The position numbers and the translations under genes were made by a program. 64,000 nt of DNA from Bacilli bacterium (GTDB lineage: Bacteria; Bacillota_I; Bacilli_A; RFN20; UBA1709), in contig JAFTIF010000003.1 in NCBI GenBank assembly GCA_017457045.1, positions 248,001 to 312,000 on the forward strand, in the 5' to 3' direction. The notes beneath the pieces are model-generated. The model was not told the DNA's origin. It saw nothing but the letters and a program-made list of their open reading frames with translations, and made no database searches. The first letter of the stretch is position 1, and each line of letters starts with the position of its first letter. This document shows, piece after piece, positions 17,790 through 26,968 of this stretch.

Positions 17790-19592
17790 ATGAGCAACAA
17801 TATTGATTTTGATTCAGTAAGAAGACAAATAGATATCGTAAATGTAATAAGCTCATATATTCCTTTAACTCCAACTGGAAGAAATTTTAAAGGAATATGT
17901 CCTTTTCATAATGATTCGAATCCATCAATGATGGTATCTCCTGATAAACAAATTTATAAATGTTTTTCATGTGGTGCTAGCGGTAATGTTTTCACTTTTA
18001 TTATGAATTATGAAAAAGTTTCATTTATTGAAGCAGTTCGTAAAGCATGTAATATTCAAGGTGTAAGCATTCCTGAAATTGAAAATGTCCATGTAGTTAA
18101 AAAAGTTGACAATAAAAATCAACGTGAAGTTAAACTTATGGAAGATTTAGCAGAATTTTATCATTATCAATTATTAATCAATTCGCAAAGTGAAGCTAAT
18201 AAATATCTTGAATCTAGATTTCTTTCAAAAGAGATTTCAGATGAATTCAAAATTGGTTATTGTCCTAGCGATGGACTAGCATCAGTTAAGTATTTATTAG
18301 GCAAAGGCTATACTCCTGTTGAAATTATTGAATGTGGCGTTGGTGTAGAAACTAATGATGGAAGAATTTTAGACCGCTTAAGAGGACGATTAACTTTCCC
18401 ATTACATGATACAATGGGACGTGTTGTAGCTTTCAGCGGACGTAGAATTAACGATCAATTAGAACAAAAATATTTAAATACACCTGAAACTAACTTATTC
18501 CACAAAAGTGATGTGTTATATAACTATCACAAAGCTGAAAAAGTTGCTCATCAACAAGGTTTTGTCTATATTGTAGAAGGTTTCATGGATGCAATCTCGT
18601 TATATAGAGCTGGTATTAAAAGTGTTGTAGCAACAATGGGAACTGCATTCACAAAAGAACATATTAAATTATTAAGTTCGTTGAGAGTGGAATTAAGATT
18701 ATTATTTGACTGCGATTCTGCTGGACAAAAAGCAGCATTTAAGACTTTAGAATTATTACAAGATAGTAATTTGAAAGTTAAAGTTGTAAAAAAATGGGAA
18801 AATGGAAAAGATGCTGATGAAGTATTAAATACGTTAGGAAAAGATACTTTATTGGAATATATTAATAACACATATTCACCATTAGAGTTTAAATTTGATT
18901 ATTTACGTAGTTATTATGATGTAAATAACTATGATGAACGCAAAAAGTTGGCAATTCACGGAGCATCATTTATTGCTAAAGCTAAACTTGATGATTTAGA
19001 TAGTGAACATTATATTAAGTTATTAAGTCAAATTTCTAGTTTTAGTAAAGAATTAATCTTAAAACATGTTAATGCTTATAAAGAAAAGATGAGTTTAGAG
19101 GTGTCATCTTCTAATCGTCCATCTTATATTGAAGAACGTATAAAAACAAGAAATCAAATGAAATATTTAAACCGTTATCAAGAAGCAACAGAAAGATTAA
19201 TTAAGAAAATGATTGATGATCCTGTAGTAACAATTCCAGCTTATGATGATAGTGATATATTTACTGATAATGATGATTATCAACAAATTATTCAATGTAT
19301 TATTTCAAAATTCTATGTAACAGGAAATGTTGAAATAGCAGACTTATATAACGATTTGAATCCTGAACTTCAAGACTTATTATCTAATATTTATGATAAA
19401 GAGTATGTAGGTGAACAATCTTTATCTAGTTTATTTACAATTCTTAAAGATGATTACTTAGATCATTTAAAAGTTAAAGAACTTGAAGAAAAAGGACATG
19501 AAACAAGTGATAAAAAAGAGCAATGGGAAATTGCAAAACAACTTATTGAACTTAAAAAACAACAAGATTCAATGAGAAGAAAGAAAAAATAG
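17790..19592 (+). CDS. dnaG: DNA primase DnaG
   Basis: Primase making RNA primers at the replication fork. The N-terminal CHC2 zinc finger is seen as CPFH and KCFSCG (about residues 37-62), and the TOPRIM core as VYIVEGFMDAI (about 250-260) with LLFDCDSAGQKA. The C-terminal helicase-binding part is divergent, as is usual. Length 600 aa is normal. TAAGGAGGACGAAAA precedes the ATG. Operon with glyS upstream (18 bp) and sigA downstream (18 bp): the macromolecular-synthesis operon layout. Confidence 0.96.
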   Translation: MSNNIDFDSVRRQIDIVNVISSYIPLTPTGRNFKGICPFHNDSNPSMMVSPDKQIYKCFSCGASGNVFTFIMNYEKVSFIEAVRKACNIQGVSIPEIENVHVVKKVDNKNQREVKLMEDLAEFYHYQLLINSQSEANKYLESRFLSKEISDEFKIGYCPSDGLASVKYLLGKGYTPVEIIECGVGVETNDGRILDRLRGRLTFPLHDTMGRVVAFSGRRINDQLEQKYLNTPETNLFHKSDVLYNYHKAEKVAHQQGFVYIVEGFMDAISLYRAGIKSVVATMGTAFTKEHIKLLSSLRVELRLLFDCDSAGQKAAFKTLELLQDSNLKVKVVKKWENGKDADEVLNTLGKDTLLEYINNTYSPLEFKFDYLRSYYDVNNYDERKKLAIHGASFIAKAKLDDLDSEHYIKLLSQISSFSKELILKHVNAYKEKMSLEVSSSNRPSYIEERIKTRNQMKYLNRYQEATERLIKKMIDDPVVTIPAYDDSDIFTDNDDYQQIIQCIISKFYVTGNVEIADLYNDLNPELQDLLSNIYDKEYVGEQSLSSLFTILKDDYLDHLKVKELEEKGHETSDKKEQWEIAKQLIELKKQQDSMRRKKK

Positions 19593-19610
19593 TGGTAGGA
19601 GGATATTAAA

Positions 19611-20837
19611 ATGAAAGAAAAATTCGATGAAGAAGTTGAAAGTCTAGAACAGATTAAGAAAAGATTTGAAAAAATTGGTTCTGTTAGCAAGGAAATTATT
19701 TTAAGTGATTTAAATGAAGCTATTGCTCATTTAGATTTAACAGATGATGAAAATGATGCATTATTAACACATTTTGCTAAATTAGGCATTGAAATTGTTA
19801 GTGATGATGTAGAAGATAAGTCATTAGACGATTTAGATATTGATATCGATCCTGCTAGTTTAGAAGAAGTAAATTTATCAGCTTCAGACCCTTTAATGAT
19901 GGATGAAGAATTTGATGAAAAGATGATTGATGAAGACATTGACTTTATTAATGAAGTATTAAATGATATGAATTCTATTCATATTTCTCCAGATGTTAAA
20001 GTAAATGACCCAGTTAAAATGTATTTAAAAGAAATTGGTAGAGTACCTTTATTAGGAAAAGAAGAAGAAATCGAATTAGCTGATAGAATCGTAAGAGGCG
20101 ATGAAACAGCTAAAGAAATCCTTATTTCTGCTAACTTACGTTTAGTAGTATCAATTGCTAAACACTATATTGGTAGAGGTATGTTATTCTTAGATTTGAT
20201 TCAAGAAGGTAACTTAGGATTAATTAAAGCTAGTGAAAAATTTGATCCAGAAAAAGGATTTAAATTCTCTACATATGCAACATGGTGGATTCGTCAAGCA
20301 ATCACACGTGCTATAGCAGACCAAGCTAGAACAATTAGAATTCCTGTTCATATGGTTGAAACAATCAATAAAATGACAAGAATTCAAAGAACTTTAGTTC
20401 AAGAATTAGGTAGAGAGCCTACTGCTGAAGAAGTTGCAGAAGTAATGGGTGGTGGAATTACTCCAGAAAAAGTAAGAGAAATTCAACGTATTGCTTTAGA
20501 ACCAGTATCTTTAGAAACTCCAATCGGCGAAGAAGATGATTCTCACTTAGGTGACTTCTTAGAAGATAAAGAAGCATTATCACCATCTGATTATGCTACA
20601 CACGAATTATTAAAAGATGAATTGTACAATGTAATGAAAGATTTAACTGACAGAGAAGAACGTGTATTACGTTTAAGATATGGCTTAGACGATGGTAGAC
20701 CTCGTACTTTAGAAGAAGTTGGTAAAGAATTTGGAGTTACAAGAGAAAGAATTCGTCAAATTGAAGCTAAAGCTTTAAGAAAATTACGTCATCCAACTAG
20801 AGCTAAACGTTTCGGAGACTTTAGAGGAGAAAGATAA
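19611..20837 (+). CDS. rpoD: Primary sigma factor SigA (RpoD)
   Basis: Housekeeping sigma-70 factor. An acidic N-terminus (residues 1-125) precedes region 1.2 ([16 protein letters not shown]). Region 2 has [18 protein letters not shown] and [20 protein letters not shown], and region 4.2 has [20 protein letters not shown] with FGDF near the end. AGGAGGATATTAAA precedes the ATG. Its TAA overlaps the trmK ATG by one base. Many promoters in the window fit its TTGACA/TATAAT specificity. Confidence 0.97.
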   Translation: MKEKFDEEVESLEQIKKRFEKIGSVSKEIILSDLNEAIAHLDLTDDENDALLTHFAKLGIEIVSDDVEDKSLDDLDIDIDPASLEEVNLSASDPLMMDEEFDEKMIDEDIDFINEVLNDMNSIHISPDVKVNDPVKMYLKEIGRVPLLGKEEEIELADRIVRGDETAKEILISANLRLVVSIAKHYIGRGMLFLDLIQEGNLGLIKASEKFDPEKGFKFSTYATWWIRQAITRAIADQARTIRIPVHMVETINKMTRIQRTLVQELGREPTAEEVAEVMGGGITPEKVREIQRIALEPVSLETPIGEEDDSHLGDFLEDKEALSPSDYATHELLKDELYNVMKDLTDREERVLRLRYGLDDGRPRTLEEVGKEFGVTRERIRQIEAKALRKLRHPTRAKRFGDFRGER

Positions 20838-21487
20838 TGACATTATCTATTCGCTTAAAAGCAGTTGCGGATTTAGTGGATGAAAATAAAGTGGTCGCAG
20901 ACATTGGTTGTGATCATGCATTATTATCAATTTATTTAGTTGAAAATAAGATTAGTAATAAAGTGTATGCTATAGATAATAAGAAAGGTCCATTAGCTAA
21001 AGCTAATGAAAATATATCAATAGCAAGATTAAATGCTCAAATTACAACGATTTTAGACGATGGATTAACTCATTTACCCGAAGATGTAAATGTAGCTGTA
21101 ATGGCTGGAATTGGGGGTTTATTAGCTACTCAAATGCTAGAAAAAGCATCTAGACTTCCTGAAATAATCATTATTCAAGCTAATAATCATTTAAAAGAGT
21201 TACGAGAATACTTAAGTCTAAAAGGATTTGAAATTATTAATGAGTGTATTTTATTTGATTCAGGCTTGTATTATGAAATTATTAAAGTAAAAAGAGGATT
21301 ACAAACACTATCGTTTGAAGATATGATGTTCGGACCAGTTCTTAGAAAAGAAAAATCAAAATTATTTTATGAAAAATGGAATAAACAATTAGAACATTTA
21401 GAGCATATCTATGAAAAGAATAAAGATTCTGACAAACTAGATGAATTAGTTAATAATATCGAATTAATAAAAAAAGAAATAAAATAA
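20837..21487 (+). CDS. trmK: tRNA (adenine22-N1)-methyltransferase TrmK
   Basis: SAM-dependent methyltransferase making m1A22 in tRNA. The SAM-binding motif is VADIGCDHALLSIYL, with VYAIDNKKGPLAKA, LDDGLTH and VMAGIGGLLA, as in TrmK (YqfN). Its C-terminal about 60 residues are a coiled-coil-like tail. It is coupled to sigA by a TAATG overlap. Length 216 aa is normal. In B. subtilis trmK also lies just downstream of sigA. Confidence 0.92.
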   Translation: MTLSIRLKAVADLVDENKVVADIGCDHALLSIYLVENKISNKVYAIDNKKGPLAKANENISIARLNAQITTILDDGLTHLPEDVNVAVMAGIGGLLATQMLEKASRLPEIIIIQANNHLKELREYLSLKGFEIINECILFDSGLYYEIIKVKRGLQTLSFEDMMFGPVLRKEKSKLFYEKWNKQLEHLEHIYEKNKDSDKLDELVNNIELIKKEIK

Positions 21488-21511
21488 AAGCGATTAATTA
21501 TCGCTTTTTTT
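21486..21511. terminator. Terminator between convergent trmK and yqfQ
   Basis: Stem AAAAGCGA / TCGCTTTT with loop TTAATTA, T run on one side and A run on the other, so it may serve both strands. Confidence 0.85.
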
Positions 21512-21518
21512 CTTTATT

Positions 21519-21986
21519 TTAACTAAAATATGGTTTATTAGGAGTAAATTGGTAGTTTTCTTGTAAATTTTCTGTCATTTTAGTAGTTTCTTCTTGATTA
21601 ATAATAATAGTTTCTTGATTGTTATTTATATTGGTTTGAATATTCTCTTTTTGTTTGGTATTACTGTTTCTTAAGTTTTTTACTAAATTAAATGCAGATT
21701 TAACATTTCCAAATAATGGTTTAACTTGGTTTATAAGAGGCATCGCTTGATTAACTGTAGAAATTGTTTTGCTTATTCCTCCAAGAATACCACCTAATCC
21801 TAGCTTACTTGCTGAACCAATAGAGGTAGTAGCAGCATTTCTTAATATTCCACTTGCTTTTGGAATACCTATAGCTTTCCCTATAATGGGTGATGAAATA
21901 TTTCTAGTTAAGTTATTAAAAGGGATATTTCTTGTGTTTCTTATGTTAGGATAATTATAATTTCTTGTTCTAAATTGCCTATACAT
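21519..21986 (-). CDS. yqfQ: YqfQ/VrrA-like spore protein
   Basis: A 155-residue basic, low-complexity protein. The Arg/Asn/Tyr-rich N-terminus, Gly-Leu run (ASKLGLGGILGGISK, about 58-72) and VNQAMPLINQVKPLFGNVKS (about 78-97) resemble the PMVQQYGPMVKNLP-type core of Bacillus YqfQ, a spore-associated protein. The main support is place: B. subtilis has yqfQ-cshB(yqfR)-nfo(yqfS) in the same order; here yqfQ is on the opposite strand. GAGG nine bases upstream supports ATG 21986. Upstream CATATAAT (plus-strand about 22003-22010) could be a mother-cell sigma -10, but this is weak. Confidence 0.55.
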   Translation of the reverse strand: MYRQFRTRNYNYPNIRNTRNIPFNNLTRNISSPIIGKAIGIPKASGILRNAATTSIGSASKLGLGGILGGISKTISTVNQAMPLINQVKPLFGNVKSAFNLVKNLRNSNTKQKENIQTNINNNQETIIINQEETTKMTENLQENYQFTPNKPYFS

Positions 21987-22101
21987 TCATTATCGCCTCA
22001 ATGAATTATATGAAAAAGTTATATTTTTGTCACTGTTTGATGTAAAATACTAGAAGGTTTTGACTTAATCATGTATAATATTTGCGTAATATTGAAAGGA
22101 A

Positions 22102-22119
22102 TAGTCAATTAATTGACTA
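22102..22119. promoter_or_regulatory. Perfect 18-bp palindrome before cshB
   Basis: TAGTCAATTAATTGACTA reads the same on both strands and ends two bases before the GGTGAT ribosome binding site of cshB. It could be an operator or an RNA element. A TATAAT lies upstream at 22074-22079. Confidence 0.5.
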
Positions 22120-22130
22120 AGGTGATAAAT

Positions 22131-23489
22131 ATGAAATTTAAAACATTTGAAATTAAACAAGAAATCTTAGAAGTTTTAGACTCAATTAGATTTTATGATA
22201 TGACATCTATTCAAGAAAAAGTTATACCTGTAGCTTTGAAAAAGAAAGATATTATTGGTAGATCTCCAACTGGAAGTGGTAAAACACATTCATTTTTGAT
22301 TCCAATTTTCAATAATTTAGATTTAGAAAATAAATCAACTCAGGCTATTATTATTGTACCTACGCGTGAACTTGCAATGCAAATATATGAAATGGCATTA
22401 CCATTTATTGAAAAATTAAATGTAAAAACACGTGTTTTTGCTGGGGGAACTGATAGAGTGCGCCTTTTGGAAGAAAATAGTAGTCCACAATTAATAATAG
22501 GAACACCTGGTAGAATTAAAGATATTGCTTTTGATTCTGCAGTTGTTAATATTACTAATGCAACATCACTAGTTATGGACGAAGCTGATATGGTTTTAGA
22601 AAGTGGATTCTTAGATGAAGTTGGATTTATTCTTTCTAAAATGAAAAAACAAGTTCAATTGATGGTATTTAGTGCAACTATTCCAGAACAATTACAACAA
22701 TTCTTACGTAAATATATGAAGAATCCATCTTTAATTGATGCGGATAAAGAAAGTATTACTTCAAGAAATGTTGAACATGTTGCTTATCCTACAAGAAATA
22801 GAGACAAACTTGAAGTGTTGAAATACTTATGTGAAAGTATTAATCCATATTTATGTTTAATTTTTGCTTCTAGAAAAGAAGATGTAGATAAAATTTATCG
22901 TTATTTAAAAAGAAATGACTTCGATGTAGGAGTAATTCATGGTGATTTAGATTCAACAACTAGAAAAACAATGATGAAACGTATAAGAAACGATGAATTT
23001 AGATATATTGTTGCTAGTGACATTGCTGCAAGAGGTATTGATATTGAAGGTGTTACACATGTAATTAACTATAATTTACCTTATGAAGAAGACTTCTATT
23101 TCCATAGAGCAGGTAGAACAGGAAGAAACAATGCGGATGGAGTATGTTACACTTTATATGATAAAGAAGAAGTTAAATATGTATTAAGATTTATTAATAA
23201 AGGTGTTAAATTTGCTAATAGAGAATACAAAAATGGAAAATGGGTTGATTTAAAACCTTTAGTAAAACAAATGACACCTAAGAAAAAAGATAGTGAAGTA
23301 CAACAAAAAATTAAGAAAACTGTTAATATTAACAAAAATCAAAAAGTAAAACCTGGATATAAGAAAAAATTAAATAAAGAAATTGAAAGAATTAAACAAA
23401 AACACCGTCGTGAAGTAATTAAAAAAGATATTGAAAGACAAAAGAAAGCTAGATATATTGCACAAAGTAAAGCTATGAAAGGAGAATAA
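22131..23489 (+). CDS. cshB: DEAD-box RNA helicase CshB-like
   Basis: ATP-dependent RNA helicase. Motifs in order: Q motif IQEKVIPV, I PTGSGKT, Ia PTRELA, Ib GTPGRI, II DEAD, III SAT, V ARGIDIEGV and VI HRAGRTGR. The basic C-terminal tail (about residues 385-452) is typical of CshB and likely binds RNA. An in-frame TTG at 22113 lies inside the palindrome; ATG 22131 with AAGGTGAT is preferred. Followed by nfo after one base. The cshB-nfo pairing matches yqfR-yqfS of B. subtilis. Confidence 0.92.
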   Translation: MKFKTFEIKQEILEVLDSIRFYDMTSIQEKVIPVALKKKDIIGRSPTGSGKTHSFLIPIFNNLDLENKSTQAIIIVPTRELAMQIYEMALPFIEKLNVKTRVFAGGTDRVRLLEENSSPQLIIGTPGRIKDIAFDSAVVNITNATSLVMDEADMVLESGFLDEVGFILSKMKKQVQLMVFSATIPEQLQQFLRKYMKNPSLIDADKESITSRNVEHVAYPTRNRDKLEVLKYLCESINPYLCLIFASRKEDVDKIYRYLKRNDFDVGVIHGDLDSTTRKTMMKRIRNDEFRYIVASDIAARGIDIEGVTHVINYNLPYEEDFYFHRAGRTGRNNADGVCYTLYDKEEVKYVLRFINKGVKFANREYKNGKWVDLKPLVKQMTPKKKDSEVQQKIKKTVNINKNQKVKPGYKKKLNKEIERIKQKHRREVIKKDIERQKKARYIAQSKAMKGE

Positions 23490-23490
23490 T

Positions 23491-24390
23491 ATGTCAAAAC
23501 TAATTATTGGATCACACGTCTCAGTAAATGCTCCAAATATGCTTTTAGGAGCAGTACAAGATTCACTTTCTTATAATGCTAATACATTTATGTTCTATAC
23601 AGGTGCACCACAAAACACTTTAAGAAGACCTATTTCTACTTTTAAAGTAGATGAAGCTAAAAGATTAATGGAAGAAAATAACATTGATATTAACAATGTT
23701 ATAGTACATGCTCCATATATCATTAATTTAGCTAATACAATAAAAAAGGAAACACAAGAAATTGCTGTTAACTTCTTGATTCAAGAGTTAAGAAGAGTAC
23801 ATGAAATTGGCTGTAAGTACTTAGTATTACATCCAGGAAGCCATGTGGGTGCTGGAGAAGAAGTCGGATTGAAAGCAATCGTCGATAATTTAAATATTGT
23901 ATTAGAAAAAGATAATACAGATGTAATTATCCTTCTTGAAACTATGTCAGGAAAAGGTAGTGAACTAGGAAAAACATTTGATGAACTTGCTTATATTATC
24001 AATAATACTATTCATAATGAACGTTTAGGTGTTTGTATGGATACTTGTCATTTAAATGATTATGGATATGATATTTCAAATTTTGATGGAATTTTGGATG
24101 AATTTTCTAGCAAAATTGATCTTTCTAGATTAAAATGCATTCATATTAATGATTCTAAAAATATAAAAGAAGCAAGAAAAGATAGACATGAAAACTTTGG
24201 ATTTGGAACATTAGGATTTGATAATTTAATTAATATCATTTATAATCCTAGAATCGCAGACATACCAAAGATTTTAGAAACTCCTTGGGTTGGAGATTTT
24301 CCTCCTTATAAAGAAGAAATCGAAATGATTAGAAACAAATCATTTAATCCTGAACTAAAGAATGAATTATTAGCAAAAAAATCCGTTTAG
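23491..24390 (+). CDS. nfo: Endonuclease IV (AP endonuclease)
   Basis: Zinc enzyme cutting DNA at abasic sites in base excision repair. Family motifs: HPGSHVGAG, LLETMSGKGSELG, VCMDTCHLNDYGYD, HINDSKN, and DRHENFGFG, which supply the three-zinc ligands. GKAGE-type GAP of the family is replaced by normal family variation. AAAGGAGAATAAT precedes the ATG. Length 299 aa. Second gene of a unit with cshB. Confidence 0.96.
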   Translation: MSKLIIGSHVSVNAPNMLLGAVQDSLSYNANTFMFYTGAPQNTLRRPISTFKVDEAKRLMEENNIDINNVIVHAPYIINLANTIKKETQEIAVNFLIQELRRVHEIGCKYLVLHPGSHVGAGEEVGLKAIVDNLNIVLEKDNTDVIILLETMSGKGSELGKTFDELAYIINNTIHNERLGVCMDTCHLNDYGYDISNFDGILDEFSSKIDLSRLKCIHINDSKNIKEARKDRHENFGFGTLGFDNLINIIYNPRIADIPKILETPWVGDFPPYKEEIEMIRNKSFNPELKNELLAKKSV

Positions 24391-24402
24391 TGCGGATTTT
24401 TT
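24376..24402. terminator. Terminator between nfo and the convergent small gene
   Basis: Stem AAAAATCCG / CGGATTTTT with an eight-base loop and T run. It overlaps the nfo stop region. Confidence 0.85.
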
Positions 24403-24664
24403 AATTTATATTATAGATTTTAAGTAATTTATTAATAACATTAAGTATTTTGTTTGCAGTGTTTTGATTAGTTGCTACTACTAATTGATTAATAAATTTT
24501 TCTTTTGTGTTGGGATTTAAATAATCTCTCCAACAAGCTTTGATAAAAGGTAAAGCTTGAATAAGTTCTCGATCTTCAAATATTACATTGAAATACACTT
24601 TTGAATATAGTTTCGCATTTTGAACGTCTAAATTATTAAAAAAATCATCAATTCTATCTAGCAT
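24401..24664 (-). CDS. DUF2624 (YqfT)-like small protein
   Basis: An 87-residue protein of unknown function. Its C-terminal half (NPNTKEKFINQLVVATNQNT, then KILNVINKLL) follows the pattern of Bacillus YqfT, where a similar stretch ends in a short helix. YqfT follows nfo in B. subtilis, which fits this place, although here the gene is on the other strand. AGGAGG seven bases before ATG 24664 is a strong start signal. The match is by eye from memory of the family and could be chance. Confidence 0.5.
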   Translation of the reverse strand: MLDRIDDFFNNLDVQNAKLYSKVYFNVIFEDRELIQALPFIKACWRDYLNPNTKEKFINQLVVATNQNTANKILNVINKLLKIYNIN

Positions 24665-24706
24665 AAGGAAGCCTCCTAATAAATAAATATGAATTGATGA
24701 TTAATA

Positions 24707-25759
24707 TTATAACTTAATAATTTCTTCCTTTAAGATAGGAATTATCTCATTTTGTGGTATTTTTTTAATAATTTCACCCTTTTTAAATAAAATAGCTTCA
24801 TTAATTCCTCCTGCAACTCCTATATCAGCATTTTTAGCTTCGCCAGGACCATTAACTACGCATCCCATAATAGCTATTTTAATATCTTTTTTTAGATTTG
24901 CAGTGAATTCTTTTATTTCATTAACAATCGGAAGCATATCATAGTTTGTTCTTCCACAAGTAGGACAAGAGATAATCTTTACGTAATCTTTATATAAATT
25001 GAATGATGATAAAAGTTCTTTTGCAGCTTTTATTTCAAAAGATGGATCACCAGTAATAGATATTCTTAGTGTATCTCCAATACCTTCATATAAAAGGACA
25101 CCTAAACCTGCGCTAGATTTGATTGAACTAGCTAATAAATCTCCAGCTTCAGTAATTCCTATATGGATTGGGTAATCAAATAACTCGCTTAATTGCTTAT
25201 TTGCTTCAATAGATGATAAAATATCACTTGATTTTAAGGATAATACAATATTAGTGAAATTGAAGCTTTCTAGTAATTTTACATATTTTTTAATACTTTC
25301 TACCATTCCTTTTACAGAATGACTACCGTATTTATCACTAAATTCTTTTTCTAAAGATCCGCTATTAACTCCGATTCTTATAGGAATATTTTTTTCGTTA
25401 CATTTATCGCATATTAGTTTGACGTATTCTTCTTTTCCAATATTTCCAGGGTTAATTCTAATTTTATCTGCGCCATTTTCAATGGCAAGTAGTGCTAATC
25501 TATAGTCAAAATGAATATCTGCAACTAATGGTATATGAATATTATCTTTAATTTTTCTTAATGCTAATGCATCTTCTTCATTTTCGATAGATACACGAAT
25601 AATTTCGCAACCAATTTCTTCTAAAGACAATATTTGATTAGTAGTTTCCTCAATATTACGTGGTTTTGTATTACACATAGATTGAATAATTACATTATTC
25701 TGACCACCTAAAATAATATTTCCTACTTTAATTTGCTTAGTATTAATTCTTTTGACCAT
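24707..25759 (-). CDS. ispG: (E)-4-hydroxy-3-methylbut-2-enyl-diphosphate synthase IspG
   Basis: Iron-sulfur enzyme of the non-mevalonate isoprenoid pathway (MEP step 6). The 4Fe-4S cysteines are in SCPTCGRT and GCVVNGPGEA, with ADIGVAGG near the C-terminus; the TIM-barrel N-terminus holds VADIHFDYRLAL and NPGNIG. Length 350 aa is normal. GGTGAT before ATG 25759. It has its own promoter. The presence of IspG implies the organism uses the MEP rather than only the mevalonate route. Confidence 0.96.
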   Translation of the reverse strand: MVKRINTKQIKVGNIILGGQNNVIIQSMCNTKPRNIEETTNQILSLEEIGCEIIRVSIENEEDALALRKIKDNIHIPLVADIHFDYRLALLAIENGADKIRINPGNIGKEEYVKLICDKCNEKNIPIRIGVNSGSLEKEFSDKYGSHSVKGMVESIKKYVKLLESFNFTNIVLSLKSSDILSSIEANKQLSELFDYPIHIGITEAGDLLASSIKSSAGLGVLLYEGIGDTLRISITGDPSFEIKAAKELLSSFNLYKDYVKIISCPTCGRTNYDMLPIVNEIKEFTANLKKDIKIAIMGCVVNGPGEAKNADIGVAGGINEAILFKKGEIIKKIPQNEIIPILKEEIIKL

Positions 25760-25776
25760 TTTTTATCACCAAAGAC

Positions 25777-25805
25777 ATTATATCATTGTTATTTATTTTT
25801 GTAAA
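25777..25805 (-). promoter_or_regulatory. Sigma-A promoter for ispG
   Basis: On the minus strand TTTACA (25805-25800), 17-bp spacer, TATAAT (25782-25777), with TGA before the -10. Confidence 0.75.
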
Positions 25806-25869
25806 AAAATATATTATATTAATTTATTAATAAATTTAACAAATTATAGATAAAAAAGGAAAAAAGTAG

Positions 25870-25898
25870 TGGAAATCTTAAGATAAGTATGTTATTAT
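25870..25898 (+). promoter_or_regulatory. Probable promoter for rpmG
   Basis: TGGAAA (25870-25875), 17-bp spacer, TATTAT (25893-25898), with TGT before the -10. Confidence 0.5.
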
Positions 25899-25933
25899 TT
25901 ATAAGCAGTAATTATTGTTCGGAGGTGTGACCT

Positions 25934-26083
25934 ATGAGAGAAAATTTAGTTTATCGTTGTACAGTATGTGGTGAAGAAAACTATATTGGTGATAAAAATA
26001 AACGTTTACATCCAGAAAGAGTAGAAATTTTAAAATTCTGCCCTCGCTGTAACAAAAAAACAACACATAAAGAAAAGAAATAG
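25934..26083 (+). CDS. rpmG: 50S ribosomal protein bL33
   Basis: A 49-residue ribosomal protein beginning MRENLVYRCTVCGEENYI and ending CPRCNKKTTHKEKK. Two CxxC pairs make this the zinc-binding (C+) paralogue. GGAGGTGTGA precedes the ATG. Organisms with several rpmG copies often keep C+ and C- forms controlled by zinc; only this copy is in the window. Confidence 0.95.
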   Translation: MRENLVYRCTVCGEENYIGDKNKRLHPERVEILKFCPRCNKKTTHKEKK

Positions 26084-26107
26084 ACCTTATAGGTTTATTT
26101 TTTTATT
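26082..26107 (+). terminator. Weak terminator after rpmG
   Basis: AGACCT / AGGTTT short stem with one G-T pair, then a T-rich run. It lies between rpmG and the MBL gene and may be leaky. Confidence 0.45.
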
Positions 26108-26123
26108 TTAAGGAGAAAAAAAT

Positions 26124-26735
26124 ATGACAATGCTAAAAATAAGAAATGGTGGATTTTCAACTAATACATATTTAATAGGTGATGTGGAGAATGGTTGCTA
26201 TGTAATAGACCCTAGTGATTCATTTATTAGAATAAAAAACACAATAGATGAACGTTTTGGAGGTAAAATCAAAGCAATTTTGTTAACTCATGGTCATTTA
26301 GATCATATTGGTTCTGTAGACAGGCTAGTAGAAACGTATAATTGTTCAGTTTATTTAAGTGATTTGGATAAAATTTATGTTGATGGAACACTAAAAACGT
26401 TTAGAAATAACCTTCAAGAGTTTAATATTCAATTAAAATGTAATACTATAGATGCTTATTTGATTAATGATCCAAATATTGTTGTGTATGAAACACCTGG
26501 TCATACTCCAGGAAGTGTATGTTATCTATTCAAAGAAGAAAATTCTATTTTTGTTGGTGATACCTTATTTAAAATGAGTGTAGGTAGAACAGATTTATAT
26601 GGTGGCAGTAGAAAAGATTTAGATAATTCTTTGAAGATTCTTACTAAATTACCTGATAACACAAAAGTTTATTGTGGTCACGAAGAGGATACTACAATAG
26701 GATTTGAGAAAATATATAATCCTTTTATTAGATAA
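26124..26735 (+). CDS. MBL-fold hydrolase (glyoxalase II-like)
   Basis: Metallo-beta-lactamase fold hydrolase of 203 residues. The metal site is LTHGHLDHIGSVD (HxHxDH), then TPGHTPGSVCYLF, VGDTLFKMSVGRTDLYGG and a terminal VYCGHEEDT. This is the YqgX/GloB-like family, which hydrolyses thioesters such as acylglutathione analogues; glutathione use cannot be assumed here. AGGAG at 26111-26115 is eight bases from ATG 26124. It follows rpmG, and a strong terminator ends the unit. Confidence 0.9.
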   Translation: MTMLKIRNGGFSTNTYLIGDVENGCYVIDPSDSFIRIKNTIDERFGGKIKAILLTHGHLDHIGSVDRLVETYNCSVYLSDLDKIYVDGTLKTFRNNLQEFNIQLKCNTIDAYLINDPNIVVYETPGHTPGSVCYLFKEENSIFVGDTLFKMSVGRTDLYGGSRKDLDNSLKILTKLPDNTKVYCGHEEDTTIGFEKIYNPFIR

Positions 26736-26757
26736 AAAAACACAAAAAATATACTTT

Positions 26758-26813
26758 AAAACTACTAATTGTTAACAAATAGTTGAAAATAGTTATAAAT
26801 TAGTAGTTTTTTA
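26758..26813 (+). terminator. Rho-independent terminator with large loop
   Basis: A perfect 13-bp stem, AAAACTACTAATT (26758-26770) with AATTAGTAGTTTT (26798-26810), encloses a 27-base loop and is followed by T. The rest of the gap to 26900 is plain AT-rich sequence. Confidence 0.8.
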
Positions 26814-26900
26814 TTTAGATATTTGCGAAATTGTAATAATAGTATATAAGTATTGATAATTCAAATAAAATATGATTTTTAATTTTTATTAAAATTATGC

Positions 26901-26929
26901 TTTAAAATAAATGTATTATTTGGTACAAT
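26901..26929 (+). promoter_or_regulatory. Promoter for efp
   Basis: TTTAAA (26901-26906), 17-bp spacer, TACAAT (26924-26929) with TGG in front (extended -10). Confidence 0.65.
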
Positions 26930-26968
26930 ATATAAGGTAAATTTTTATAAAAAGGAGTTTGAGTAAAG

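Noticed and set aside
22060..22079. TTGACT and TATAAT before cshB as a promoter pair
   Set aside because: Only 8 bp separate them, far too short; the TATAAT may still act alone, so no promoter was listed.
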